From: JAVBJV01 sp031555315
GTDB lineage: Bacteria > Pseudomonadota > Alphaproteobacteria > Acetobacterales > Acetobacteraceae
DNA length: 64,000 nucleotides
Reading direction: 5' to 3'
Assembly (NCBI GenBank): GCA_031555315.1
Contig: JAVBUO010000022.1
Location: 12,550 to 76,549 of the forward strand
A model generated the notes under the pieces. That model did not search any database. It saw only the letters and a program-made list of their open reading frames with translations, and was not told the origin of the DNA. Below are positions 1 through 8,553 of this stretch, in pieces; position 1 is the stretch's first letter; the number at the start of each line of letters is the position of its first letter. A program made the translations under genes and the position numbers.

Positions 1-1
1 A

Positions 2-1405
2 CGTGCCCTGACCGGCCGTCAGGTTGGTCGCATTCGCCGGATCGTCGATGATTTCGTGCACCGTCACGGACATCCGGATTCGGAAAGCCACCGACAGCAC
101 CGTGCCATGCAGCGTCGCGATGTCGCCGCGCCCAGCTATCACCTGTTCGCCCGGATTGCCGCTCTGCGTCTGAACGATTATCCGCCCGATACCGGCATTG
201 CCGACTTCACGCAGCTGTCGGCGCCGCTCAGCGCCGAGGAAGCCGAAAAATACGCACTGCCCGCCGGCAGCATATTGCCGTGGCCGATCCGCAGACGGCT
301 GGAATGCTGCCAAAGCGGCACGATGGCCAAACTGGTCGCACGCGTGCTGGTCACTTCGGGCGAGGCCATCGCGCGTCTCCTGCCGATGCTGACCGCTAAG
401 ATCCACAGCGCACAATTCAACAGTGCAACGGCACGTGGACTGTATGCGGCCACATATCGGGCATTCCGGCGCAGGCGCTCCCTGCTGCTGGTGGACCTTC
501 AGCATCAGGTCACGCTGAACGATCTGTCCTGGGTCGCGGCGCTCGAGAACGACCGCAAATGCGACACGGCCCTAGCCGATCTGGCCCGGCAGACGCTGGC
601 CGAAACTGCGGCATTGACCATCACCGCCTTTCCACAGGCGATCCTGCCCAACAAACTGTTGCAGGAATTCCGCGCTTTGGCCCGGACGGCCAAACTGGAT
701 CTGCCGTTCACCGACGAACTTGCCGCCGACATTTTCATGAACGCATTCTCGGGCAAATTCGCCCAGGCTGCCAGGCGCGCGGCATCACTGCTCGGGGACG
801 CGCTGTACGCACGCTACTATGCAATCGACACGGATACTCTCGCGCAGTTGCCCGAAGAGCCGCGCGCCGAAACGTTCGCTCTTTTATGCACGCAGCGCGC
901 CGACGTCAGGCCGAGGCGTCGGTGCCGGTCCCCGGCAGTCAACGGCACGATCATCGAGCAACAGCAGATCCTGACCACCCAGAATCTCGCCCTCCTGTTC
1001 GACGACCTCGGGCTCCGGGATCGGCTGCACGCACAACTGCCCGCCATGGCACTCAAGAGCTTCGCGTGGAGCTGCGCATACCAGCAAACAAAATCCAGCA
1101 CCCACCACGCAAGACTGGTGATGCTCAAGCGGGCCGCCTATGCGTGGCGGCAGATGATATTCTATCTGTCACTGATCGAAGCCTCGGCCCGTGAGACGAC
1201 CCTCGGCGACATCCGCACACACTTCGACGCGCAGAGTCCCGCTTTCAAAAAACGGTTCCAGCCGGTGATGCTGGGGCTGGACCATGCGGCCGCGGGGCAT
1301 ATCCTGCCGCAACATGGCGCCGCGCCGAACGGCGGACGGGTATTCCTGGGCTGGTCGGCCACACCGCACTGGCTGATGCCACCGGAAACGAGCCTGCAGC
1401 CCTGA
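2..1405 (+). CDS. Uncharacterised large protein, C-terminal part (5' end outside window)
   Basis: The reading frame is open from base 2 with no stop, and the first possible internal start (GTG at 56) has no ribosome binding site. I therefore read this as the C-terminal ~467 residues of a longer protein that begins before the window. I recognise no named domain. Visible features are a basic stretch followed by SLLLVDLQHQV, an aliphatic and alanine-rich helical middle, and two stretches that look strongly constrained: NGTIIEQQQILTTQNLALLF and AYAWRQMIFYLSL. No signal peptide or membrane segment is visible in this part. The segment RADVRPRRRCRSPA is unusually arginine-rich for its surroundings. 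A strong hairpin follows the stop codon. I do not assign a function; the coding call rests on frame length and codon use. Confidence 0.7.
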   Translation, partial: RALTGRQVGRIRRIVDDFVHRHGHPDSESHRQHRAMQRRDVAAPSYHLFARIAALRLNDYPPDTGIADFTQLSAPLSAEEAEKYALPAGSILPWPIRRRLECCQSGTMAKLVARVLVTSGEAIARLLPMLTAKIHSAQFNSATARGLYAATYRAFRRRRSLLLVDLQHQVTLNDLSWVAALENDRKCDTALADLARQTLAETAALTITAFPQAILPNKLLQEFRALARTAKLDLPFTDELAADIFMNAFSGKFAQAARRAASLLGDALYARYYAIDTDTLAQLPEEPRAETFALLCTQRADVRPRRRCRSPAVNGTIIEQQQILTTQNLALLFDDLGLRDRLHAQLPAMALKSFAWSCAYQQTKSSTHHARLVMLKRAAYAWRQMIFYLSLIEASARETTLGDIRTHFDAQSPAFKKRFQPVMLGLDHAAAGHILPQHGAAPNGGRVFLGWSATPHWLMPPETSLQP

Positions 1406-1413
1406 ACTAAAAA

Positions 1414-1456
1414 GCGCGCCGCGAGCATCACTCGCGGCGCGCAACCCTTTTGGGTT
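1414..1456 (+). terminator. Hairpin terminator after the left-edge gene
   Basis: A 12-bp perfect inverted repeat (GCGCGCCGCGAG / CTCGCGGCGCGC, loop CATCA) starts eight bases after the stop codon. A small second hairpin, AACCC-TTTT-GGGTT, follows directly, and then a C/T-rich stretch. The site lies between convergent genes and could also stop transcription arriving from icd on the other strand. Confidence 0.7.
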
Positions 1457-1569
1457 CTCCCTTTTCGGGACGTTTGTTCCCCCTAAACCGGCGGTATGTG
1501 CCCGGCACAGGAGAACAGCATGCCAAACCTACGGTAAGGAGCAAGCCCATTTTTTGGGAAAAAATGTCT

Positions 1570-3036
1570 TCAGGCTTCGCCTTGCGACTTAGCGAAACCG
1601 TCATCCCCATCAAAACGTTGAAGTTTTTCTACATGCATCCAAATGTGGCGCGCACTGATCCGGCTCAAAAGTTCGGCTATTTCCTGGCTTGAGTTTTCTT
1701 TTACCGCCTGTTTCAGCAGAAAACGGGCCCGGAAATGGTCGACCAGATAGGTCCTGCCCCCCGTCACCGGCCAGACCTGCGCCCCGCGATTCCCGAGCGA
1801 CTGCAGGGTAAAGGCGCTGCCCTCGGCCAGCCCGCGCAGCGATGTACCCAACGCATCGGTCGCCAGGTCGCTCTCGACATAAACATCCACCCCGACCAGT
1901 TCGCGGGTTTTCGGCACAATGTGGTGGGTCTTGTCCGGCCAGGCCGGCAGTTCGAAGCGTTTGTAAGCGCGTGAAGCGGCGAAGCGCGAGGTACGGCCCA
2001 GATTGGCGATCACCTGCGCGACATACGCATCGGTGCCGCCCCCCTGCCCTTTGGGGGCGATGTCGCCCGTCAGGTTCCGCCCCTCTTCCAGCGTGACATA
2101 GACCGCCTGTTCGATCTTCCGCGCGGTCTCGAAATCGCCCACATGGCGCAGCAGCATCACCGCCGACAACAGCAGCGCCGTGGGATTGGCCAGATTCTTC
2201 CCGGCGATCTGCGGGGCCGACCCATGCACCGCCTCGAACATCGCCGCCGCATCGCCAATATTGGCCGACGGCGCCACCCCCAGGCCGCCGACCAGCCCGG
2301 CGGCCAGATCGCTCAGGATGTCGCCGTTCATGTTGGTCATCACGACCACATCGAACTGTTCGGGCGTCATCACCATCTGGTGCGCGCAATTGTCTACGAT
2401 CATGTGAGTCTGGCGGATGTCGGGGTATTCCGGCCCGATGCGCTCGAAGACCCGCTTCAGCGTGCCTTCGGTCATCTTCATGATGTTGGCCTTGGTCGCG
2501 CAGGTCAGATCAGCGCGGCCTTCGGCACGGGCCAGCGCGAAGCCCAGCCGCAGGATCCGTTCGCACCCGACGTCCGAGACCAGCTTCAGACACTGGGCCA
2601 CCCCCGGCGTCTGCATGTATTCGATCCCCGCGTACAGATCCTCGACGTTCTCGCGCACGATCACCATGTCGATGCCGCGCCCCGCATAGGCGGTGTGGAT
2701 CCCCGGCAGTTCACGGACCGGACGGATGTTGCCGTACATCTCGAAATGCTTGCGCAGGGTGACATTGGCGGATTTCTCGCCATAGCCGACCGGGGTTTCC
2801 AGCGGCCCCTTCAGTGCCAGGCCGTTGCGGCCGATCGATTCGAGCGTCTCACGCGGTGCGCCGGTCGGAATGCCCTTCTTGAAAACCTCGGCCCCCGCCT
2901 CGGCATCTTCCCAGTCCAGCCGCGCGCCGGCGGCGGCCAGAATACGCTTGGTCGCGCCCATGACTTCGGGGCCGATGCCATCACCGGCAATCGCCGTCAC
3001 CGTCACACGCGGTGCTGAAAAAGTAGTCCCGGCCAT
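1570..3036 (-). CDS. icd: Isocitrate dehydrogenase, long form with C-terminal domain
   Basis: TCA-cycle enzyme, 488 aa: oxidative decarboxylation of isocitrate to 2-oxoglutarate. The catalytic isocitrate/isopropylmalate dehydrogenase fold spans about residues 10-345. Substrate-binding S89, N91 and R95, the IVREN segment near 126-130, K182 and the metal/cofactor signature NMNGDILSDLAAGL at 235-248 are all visible. Residues 350-488 form the extra C-terminal domain of the Thermus/Rickettsia-type enzymes. In the cofactor loop HGSAPQIAGK (271-280), the Lys-Tyr pair that fixes NADP specificity in E. coli Icd is Gln276-Ile277, so NADP preference should not be assumed. The frame runs upstream to 3567, but the start at 3036 is clear: GGAGGG lies about six bases before ATG, the homologous N-terminus begins there, and a promoter sits just upstream. 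Monocistronic. Confidence 0.95.
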   Translation of the reverse strand: MAGTTFSAPRVTVTAIAGDGIGPEVMGATKRILAAAGARLDWEDAEAGAEVFKKGIPTGAPRETLESIGRNGLALKGPLETPVGYGEKSANVTLRKHFEMYGNIRPVRELPGIHTAYAGRGIDMVIVRENVEDLYAGIEYMQTPGVAQCLKLVSDVGCERILRLGFALARAEGRADLTCATKANIMKMTEGTLKRVFERIGPEYPDIRQTHMIVDNCAHQMVMTPEQFDVVVMTNMNGDILSDLAAGLVGGLGVAPSANIGDAAAMFEAVHGSAPQIAGKNLANPTALLLSAVMLLRHVGDFETARKIEQAVYVTLEEGRNLTGDIAPKGQGGGTDAYVAQVIANLGRTSRFAASRAYKRFELPAWPDKTHHIVPKTRELVGVDVYVESDLATDALGTSLRGLAEGSAFTLQSLGNRGAQVWPVTGGRTYLVDHFRARFLLKQAVKENSSQEIAELLSRISARHIWMHVEKLQRFDGDDGFAKSQGEA

Positions 3037-3068
3037 GAACACCCTCCTGTTATAATAAATTTTGCCCT

Positions 3069-3097
3069 CATATACGGGGCCGACACCGTTTGTCCAA
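3069..3097 (-). promoter_or_regulatory. Sigma-70-type promoter for icd
   Basis: Reading the minus strand, TTGGAC (-35, 3097-3092) and TATATG (-10, 3074-3069) are separated by exactly 17 bases and lie about 35-60 bases before the icd ATG. This leaves a short leader containing the Shine-Dalgarno AGGAGGG. The spacing and position fit a housekeeping promoter. The assignment is by consensus match only. Confidence 0.6.
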
Positions 3098-3140
3098 GCC
3101 GCAAGCGGGCAGAACAGTCCTGCAAAATGCGCGTAGAAGA

Positions 3141-3836
3141 TCAGCGCCCCGGAGCGTCGCGCACTTGCCAGAACAGCGCCTGACCGAACGGCGCCCAGAC
3201 CGGCATACGCACCCCGGCCTCGGCGAGTGCGTCGCGCCCCCACTGATTGCAGGTGAAAATCGGACTGTAGCGCCCGGCGGCCTCGTAGAACGCGTCGCTG
3301 ACACCGTAATGCGCCCCGGCAATCCAGCGCGCCCGTCCGTCCGTTAACGGCACCGCGGCGCGAATCGCTATCGTCAGCCGCCGATATTCCGTTTCCGACA
3401 GGCGCAGCCGCGCAGTGCGGATGGGGGGCGGTGCCCAGCGATAGGTGACACGCAGTACCGCGCCACCCAGTCCGGACAGTGCATACAGCGCGCGCCGCAC
3501 CGTCAGGTCCGCCCAGGTGGGAGTGTGCAGAAAGAACGTGCGCTCGCCCCAGCCGATCTCGACCCACTCCATCCCGGCGGGCAGCGCGCCGGTCAGGGTG
3601 TGTTCCGGGGGGAACAGCGCGGTCCAGTCCATTGCCGGGTGCCGGGCGGGCAGCAACAGCGACACATGCACGCCGTTGCTGGTCAGCCAGATTTCGACCC
3701 CGTCCTCGCCCGCATCACGCCAATCACGGTTGACGGCCAGCAGCCCCAGCAGCAGCGCCATGCCCATATACAGCACCACGCCGGCGACCAGGCCGATCAG
3801 CGCGCGCCGCAGCCAGCGCAGGCCGGCGCGCAGCAT
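3141..3836 (-). CDS. TIGR02117/DUF2459 family membrane-anchored protein
   Basis: 231 aa. One N-terminal membrane segment (about residues 12-35, ALIGLVAGVVLYMGMALLLG) after a basic start suggests an inner-membrane anchor with a periplasmic domain. The remainder matches my knowledge of the DUF2459 family: the SNGVHVSLLLP segment, a WVEIGWGERTFFL segment, TPTWADL and the late TCNQW motif with a Cys-Asn pair. The family's function is not established. Its ATG directly follows the TAG stop of ftsY with no spacer (TAGATG on the minus strand), so the two are very probably translationally coupled as the end of the dapF-mtaB-ftsY operon. No terminator was seen after it; icd starts about 100 bases further on with its own promoter. 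Confidence 0.8.
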   Translation of the reverse strand: MLRAGLRWLRRALIGLVAGVVLYMGMALLLGLLAVNRDWRDAGEDGVEIWLTSNGVHVSLLLPARHPAMDWTALFPPEHTLTGALPAGMEWVEIGWGERTFFLHTPTWADLTVRRALYALSGLGGAVLRVTYRWAPPPIRTARLRLSETEYRRLTIAIRAAVPLTDGRARWIAGAHYGVSDAFYEAAGRYSPIFTCNQWGRDALAEAGVRMPVWAPFGQALFWQVRDAPGR

Positions 3837-4760
3837 CTAGTCCAGCCCGACCAGCCCGCGCGCGAAATCGCGCGCATCGAACGGGCGCAGATCGCCCGCC
3901 GCCTCGCCGACGCCCACCGCATGCACGGGCAGCCCGTATTCCTGCGCCAGCGCCACCACGATGCCGCCCTTGGCCGAACCATCCAGCTTGGTGACGATCA
4001 GCCCGGTCACGTCGACCATCTCGCGGAACACCTTTACCTGTTGCAGTGCGTTCTGGCCGGTGGTGGCGTCGAGCACCAGCACGGTGTCGTGCGGCACGGC
4101 CGCATCCTGCTTCTTCAGCACACGCACCACCTTGCGCAATTCCTCCATCAGCCCCTGCTTGTTGTGCAGACGGCCGGCAGTGTCGATCATCAGCACATCG
4201 GCGCCATCTCGCTTCGCACGCAGCAATGCATCGAAGGCCAGACCGGCGGAATCGGCGCCGGGTGCGCCGGCGATCACTTCGGCGCCGGTGCGTTGCCCCC
4301 AGACCTGGAGCTGCTCCACCGCGGCGGCGCGGAACGTGTCGCCCGCCACCAGCATCGGTTTCATGCCGTCTTCGCGCAGTTGCAGCGCCAGCTTACCGGT
4401 CGTCGTGGTCTTACCAGTGCCGTTCACACCGCACATCAGCACGACATGCGGCGCATGGGCGCGGTTAAACACCAGCGGTCTGGCGACCGGCGCCAGAATG
4501 GCGGTGATCTGTTCGGCCAGCGTTTCGCGGATTTCCTCGCTGGTCACTTCCTTGCCGAAGCGCGTGCGGCGGAATTCGGCGACGATGCCCGCAGCCGCCT
4601 TCACGCCCAGATCCGCCGCGATCAGCATGTCCTCGAGTTCTTCCAGCGCCGCATCGTCGAGCTTGCGCTTGGTGAACAGGTCGCCGATCCCCTGCGTGAT
4701 CTTTTGCGTGCTGCGCGACAGGCCCTGTTTCAGCCGCGTGAAAAAACCGCCAAGCGCCAT
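3837..4760 (-). CDS. ftsY: Signal recognition particle receptor FtsY
   Basis: 307 aa SRP-type GTPase that docks ribosome-SRP complexes at the inner membrane for co-translational insertion. The N domain (about 1-90) starts with an amphipathic basic segment, GGFFTRLKQGLSRS, and lacks the long acidic A domain of E. coli FtsY; short forms like this are usual in alphaproteobacteria. The NG domain shows the G1 loop GVNGTGKTTT (111-120), AGDTFRAAAVEQL (139-151), DTAGR (193-197) and TKLDGSAKGG (257-266). It lies in an operon running dapF > mtaB > small unknown gene > ftsY > DUF2459. The gap to the upstream gene is 26 bases, and its stop abuts the next start. Confidence 0.97.
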   Translation of the reverse strand: MALGGFFTRLKQGLSRSTQKITQGIGDLFTKRKLDDAALEELEDMLIAADLGVKAAAGIVAEFRRTRFGKEVTSEEIRETLAEQITAILAPVARPLVFNRAHAPHVVLMCGVNGTGKTTTTGKLALQLREDGMKPMLVAGDTFRAAAVEQLQVWGQRTGAEVIAGAPGADSAGLAFDALLRAKRDGADVLMIDTAGRLHNKQGLMEELRKVVRVLKKQDAAVPHDTVLVLDATTGQNALQQVKVFREMVDVTGLIVTKLDGSAKGGIVVALAQEYGLPVHAVGVGEAAGDLRPFDARDFARGLVGLD

Positions 4761-4786
4761 CGATCAGATCTCCACCCACACCCGCA

Positions 4787-5368
4787 TCATGCGATCCGTT
4801 CGATACGGCATTTCTGGCACAATGGGTATTCCTGCACGAACGGCAGGATCCGTGTCTTCATCGCCTCGAAGCTCGGGCCATACATATACAGCGCCGTTTC
4901 CACGGCCCCCTGCCAGTGACTGGCCACCTGACCGTCGTCGCCCAGCAGCCGGCCGCATTCGTTATAGACGTGATTGACGTCGCAGGCTTGATAGACCTCG
5001 TCCGCCAGTTCGGTGCCGTTCAGATACAGCGCCAGCCCTTCATGCACGCCGAAGTCGATACGCCGGGTCTTCTTGTCATGAATCGTCAGATACGACCCTT
5101 TCGGGGCCAGCATCACCGACATCGTGCCGATCAGGGTTTCGATCATTTCGTCCGACCCGTCGTCGAGTTCGATCTCGGTGTCGCATTTGTCGACCTCGCC
5201 GCCGCGCGCCATCAGCGTACCGCCGCCGATAACACGCACGCCATGGCCGTGCTTCTGCATCACCTCTTCCAGCGTGTCTTCCAGATCGCCGCGATGCATG
5301 GGCTGCAGGCGGGCGTTCAGCGTCATCGTGAGCTGCACAGGCTGTTTCTTTTTCAGAAAACCGAACAT
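4787..5368 (-). CDS. Uncharacterised soluble protein between mtaB and ftsY
   Basis: 193 aa counted from the ATG at 5368. The frame continues upstream, but this ATG lies in TGAGATG just after the mtaB stop, which points to reinitiation coupling, and MFGFLKKK is a typical short basic start. There is no signal peptide or membrane helix. The sequence is acidic in the middle (GGEVDKCDTEIELDDGSDEM) and contains GVHEGLALYLNGTEL. It ends in a CxxC pair (PLCQKCRIERI) that could bind metal, though only one such pair is present. I do not recognise the family. The operon places it with tRNA modification and protein targeting genes, which says nothing specific about its job. Confidence 0.85.
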   Translation of the reverse strand: MFGFLKKKQPVQLTMTLNARLQPMHRGDLEDTLEEVMQKHGHGVRVIGGGTLMARGGEVDKCDTEIELDDGSDEMIETLIGTMSVMLAPKGSYLTIHDKKTRRIDFGVHEGLALYLNGTELADEVYQACDVNHVYNECGRLLGDDGQVASHWQGAVETALYMYGPSFEAMKTRILPFVQEYPLCQKCRIERIA

Positions 5369-5369
5369 C

Positions 5370-6593
5370 TCAAACCGCCACCAGAGCGCCTTCATCGGCT
5401 GCGCCAATCCGCACCCGCGCAATCGCCCCCTCGGGCGCGTTCACACCGCGCACCGGCACGAAATGTTCGCTGTGGCCGGCACCGTCGCGCTCGACCAGCA
5501 CATCGGCCTCTGCGCCGACACGCCCGGCCGCGAACCGCGCCGCATTCGCCGCCCCGGCTTCGCGCAGTGCCGCTGCACGTACACGCCGCACATCGCCCGG
5601 CACCTGCGGCATGCGCGCCGCTGGCGTGCCGGGGCGCGCCGAATACGGAAACACGTGCAGGAAGGTCAGATCCGCTTCCCGCACCAACTTCAGCGAATTC
5701 TCGAACATCGCCTCGCTCTCGGTCGGGAAGCCGGCGATGATGTCGGCCCCGAACGCGATTCCCGGGCGCAGCGCGCGCGCGCGTTCTACGCAGCGCAGCA
5801 CGTCGTCGCGCGAATGGCGGCGCTTCATGCGCTTCAGGACCATGTCGTCGCCTGCCTGCACCGACAGATGCAGATGCGGCATCAGCCGTTCCTCGCCGCC
5901 AATCAGCCGCCACAGATCGTCGTCGATCTCGGCCGGGTCCAGCGACGACAGACGCAGCCGCTTGAGCTCCGGCACGCAGGCCAGCAGACGCTTGACCATC
6001 TGCCCCAGCGTCGGCGTGCCCGGCAGATCCGGACCGTAAGCGGTGATGTCGACGCCGGTCAGCACGACTTCATTGAACCCCTGCGCGACCAGCGCGCGCA
6101 GCTGCGTGGCGATCTCGCCCATCGGCACCGAGCGGCTCGGCCCGCGACCGAACGGAATGACGCAGAACGTGCAGCGATGATCGCAGCCCTGCTGCACCTG
6201 CAGGAACGCGCGCGCCCGGCCGGCGAATTCGGTGACCAGATGGCCGGCGGTTTCCTTCGCCGCCATGATGTCCGAGACGATGCTCTCGCTGCTCCGCCAG
6301 GTCTCGGGCTTCAGCTTGTCGGCGTTGCCCAGCACGCGCACCACGCCGGGCAGCGTCGCCCAGGTCTCGGGCGCGATCTGCGCGGCACAGCCGGTCACCA
6401 CGATCGGCTTGTCGGGATGGTCGCGATGGGCACGGCGGATCGCCTGGCGCGCCTGGCGCTCGGCCTCGCCGGTCACCGCGCAGGTGTTGACGACGATGAT
6501 GTCCGCACACCCGGCCTCGTCCGCCAGAGTCTTCATCGCCTCGGACTCCACCGCGTTCAGGCGGCAGCCGAAGGTGACCACATCGACGCTCAT
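5370..6593 (-). CDS. mtaB: tRNA t6A37 methylthiotransferase MtaB
   Basis: 407 aa radical-SAM enzyme that converts t6A at position 37 of ANN-reading tRNAs to ms2t6A. The order of domains is diagnostic. The N-terminal MTTase/UPF0004 domain has three cluster cysteines (C10, C38, C69). The radical-SAM core has CDHRCTFC (C137, C141, C144) and ends with FPYSARPGTPAARM. A C-terminal TRAM-like segment runs from about 340 to 407. The early FGCRLN and VVNTCAVT motifs fit MtaB rather than MiaB or RimO. It overlaps dapF by four bases (ATGA) and is followed after one base by the next gene, so it is central in a tightly coupled operon. Confidence 0.95.
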   Translation of the reverse strand: MSVDVVTFGCRLNAVESEAMKTLADEAGCADIIVVNTCAVTGEAERQARQAIRRAHRDHPDKPIVVTGCAAQIAPETWATLPGVVRVLGNADKLKPETWRSSESIVSDIMAAKETAGHLVTEFAGRARAFLQVQQGCDHRCTFCVIPFGRGPSRSVPMGEIATQLRALVAQGFNEVVLTGVDITAYGPDLPGTPTLGQMVKRLLACVPELKRLRLSSLDPAEIDDDLWRLIGGEERLMPHLHLSVQAGDDMVLKRMKRRHSRDDVLRCVERARALRPGIAFGADIIAGFPTESEAMFENSLKLVREADLTFLHVFPYSARPGTPAARMPQVPGDVRRVRAAALREAGAANAARFAAGRVGAEADVLVERDGAGHSEHFVPVRGVNAPEGAIARVRIGAADEGALVAV

Positions 6594-7408
6594 CGCGGGT
6601 AATCGTCCAGTTCCAGTTCACCGGTGAACGACGTGGCGACCGGACCGGTCATGATCACGTGCCCGTCGTTGCGCCAGGCGATGTGCATATCACCGCCATC
6701 GACCTGTACCGTCGCCTCGCGCCCGGTCAGCCCGCGCCGGTGCGCATTGACCAGCGCCGCGCAGGCGCCGGTGCCGCAGGCCAAGGTCAGCCCGGCGCCG
6801 CGTTCCCACACCCGCAGGCGGATATGATTGGGTGCCAGCACCTGCGCGAAGCCGACATTGGCGCGCTGCGGAAACAGCGGATCGTGTTCCAGCACCGGGC
6901 CGCGGATTTCGGCTTGTGCGGTTGCGATATCCGGCACGAAGAACGTCACATGCGGATTGCCCATCGAACACGCCGCCGGGTCGCCGACCAGCGGCAGGCG
7001 CAGCGTGTCCATCTCGCGCGCCAGCGGCACGTCGGTCCAGCCGAGCCGCGCCATACCCATATCGACCGCGACCAGCCCGTCGGCGCGGCGCGTGGCCAGC
7101 AGGTCGCCGGCGATCGTGCGTACGGTGATCCGCTCGCGCCCACGCTCGCGCCCGAGAAGATCGGCGACGCAGCGCGTCGCATTGCCGCAAGCGCCGGATT
7201 CCGACCCGTCCGGATTGTGAATGCGCATGAACACATCCACGTCGTCGGACGGCTGTTCGAGCGTGATGAACTGATCGCACCCCACCCCGGTCCGCCGGTT
7301 CGCCAGGGCGGCAATCCGGGCCGGCGTCAGCCCCAGCGTGCCGGAACGGTCGTCGAACACGACGAAGTCGTTCCCCAGCCCGTGCATTTTCCAGAATTTC
7401 GCGCGCAT
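6590..7408 (-). CDS. dapF: Diaminopimelate epimerase
   Basis: 272 aa cofactor-independent racemase converting LL- to meso-diaminopimelate for lysine and peptidoglycan synthesis. Both catalytic cysteines and their loops are visible: C74 in GSESGACGNATRC and C211 in GLTLACGTGACA. The N-terminal KMHGLGNDFVVFD and GVGCDQF segments are also standard. It is the first gene of the dapF-mtaB-unknown-ftsY-DUF2459 chain; the last four bases overlap the mtaB start. The 71-base gap upstream contains an unremarkable leader and the 3' end of the Sel1 gene on the same strand. Confidence 0.97.
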   Translation of the reverse strand: MRAKFWKMHGLGNDFVVFDDRSGTLGLTPARIAALANRRTGVGCDQFITLEQPSDDVDVFMRIHNPDGSESGACGNATRCVADLLGRERGRERITVRTIAGDLLATRRADGLVAVDMGMARLGWTDVPLAREMDTLRLPLVGDPAACSMGNPHVTFFVPDIATAQAEIRGPVLEHDPLFPQRANVGFAQVLAPNHIRLRVWERGAGLTLACGTGACAALVNAHRRGLTGREATVQVDGGDMHIAWRNDGHVIMTGPVATSFTGELELDDYPR

Positions 7409-7479
7409 GGCACCCTATATATGGTGCCGCCCCGGCACGGTCCATGTCTGGTGTGACGGACATGGACCGTGCGGGTAAC

Positions 7480-8358
7480 TTATTGCCGGACCGGCCTGTA
7501 CCCGGCCCCCGGCCGCCAGTTCCGGATCTGGGCATCGATCTGGCTGCGCTGAGGGGGCGGGATCAGTTCGGCCACCTCGCCGCACACCTCGTCTCTGCCG
7601 GCGTCACCCCGCCGCGCCTGCGACAGGCCGCACCAGAAATAGCCCTGCGCCACATCCTGCGGCACGCCGCGCCCGGAGATATATCGCCGGCCCAGCGCCA
7701 GCTGCGCCAGCGTGGTGCTGGGCCCGTGGTTCCCCATGGCGGCGCGGCGGCACCAGTCCGCCGCCCGTTCGGGGTCCTGCATCTGTTCGTCGTACAGCAC
7801 CGACAGCGCCATCATGCCGCGCCCGTCGTCATGCGCGGCCACCTGCTGGAACAGCGACTGCGCCTGCTCCAGATTCCGCTCGACCCCCCGGCCCCGCATA
7901 TACGCGTACCCGAGCTCGAGCTGGGCATCGCCATTCCTCTGGGCAGCCGCCATGCGGCTGAACGCCACCCCATGCTCGATATTGTGCAGAACGATCGTGT
8001 AACCGCTGTTGTGCAGCGCCCCCAACTGGGCCTGCGCCGGGGCGTATCCCTGGTCCACCGCCTGCATCAGCCAGGCGATCGCCCGTGCGGAATCCCGCCC
8101 GCCGGAACACGGGGTTGGACGGATCGCGTTATTTTCGGGGGCGGAATAAACATGAAACAGCAGATGCTGCGCCTCCGCCCATCCTTCCTCGGCCAGCGGC
8201 TGCGCCAGCAGGCACGCCTTGGCGTACTGCCCCTGCTGAAAAGCCACGTTCGCGGTAGCCAATGCACTGTATTTCTGCTGTTCAGCGACCGCCAGATAGA
8301 TCGTTCCTGCACAGCCGAGGATGACAATCCCCCCGGCCACCCATTTTTTCAGCGCCAT
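7480..8358 (-). CDS. Sel1-like repeat protein with N-terminal membrane anchor
   Basis: 292 aa. Residues 5-24 (KWVAGGIVILGCAGTIYLAV) form an uncleaved-looking membrane segment, so the repeats are probably periplasmic. At least three Sel1/TPR-like units follow, seen as AIAWLMQAVDQGYAPAQAQL, AQLELGYAYMRGRGVERN and AQLALGRRYISGRGVPQD. Sel1 repeats are alpha-solenoid protein-binding units; the partner cannot be read from the sequence. The C-terminus is proline- and arginine-rich. The gene diverges from rpmI across a 195-base gap and lies just upstream of dapF on the same strand, but 71 bases separate them, so co-transcription is uncertain. Confidence 0.85.
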   Translation of the reverse strand: MALKKWVAGGIVILGCAGTIYLAVAEQQKYSALATANVAFQQGQYAKACLLAQPLAEEGWAEAQHLLFHVYSAPENNAIRPTPCSGGRDSARAIAWLMQAVDQGYAPAQAQLGALHNSGYTIVLHNIEHGVAFSRMAAAQRNGDAQLELGYAYMRGRGVERNLEQAQSLFQQVAAHDDGRGMMALSVLYDEQMQDPERAADWCRRAAMGNHGPSTTLAQLALGRRYISGRGVPQDVAQGYFWCGLSQARRGDAGRDEVCGEVAELIPPPQRSQIDAQIRNWRPGAGYRPVRQ

Positions 8359-8553
8359 AATAACCGCCTGTTGCTATTTGTTTACGCTCAAATACTCCAC
8401 CTTTGGTAGCGGGTTCTTTTCCCAACGTCAAAACCCCAGAGGCGGAAAGGTTGCGTGCCCGGCCGTCAGCCGCTATATGCCCCGCTTCGTGCGTGCGCGC
8501 TGGGCCTGTAGGGCATGCCCAGCCGCCAGACTGACGAACCATAGGAGTAGCAA

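Noticed and set aside
880..950. Possible compensating frameshifts in the left-edge gene (Arg-rich stretch)
   Set aside because: The frame stays open on both sides and no alternative frame gives better sequence across the stretch, so I cannot support a frameshift.
3037..3567. N-terminal extension of the isocitrate dehydrogenase frame
   Set aside because: It overlaps the DUF2459 gene, carries no homology, and a promoter plus strong ribosome binding site sit directly before the ATG at 3036.
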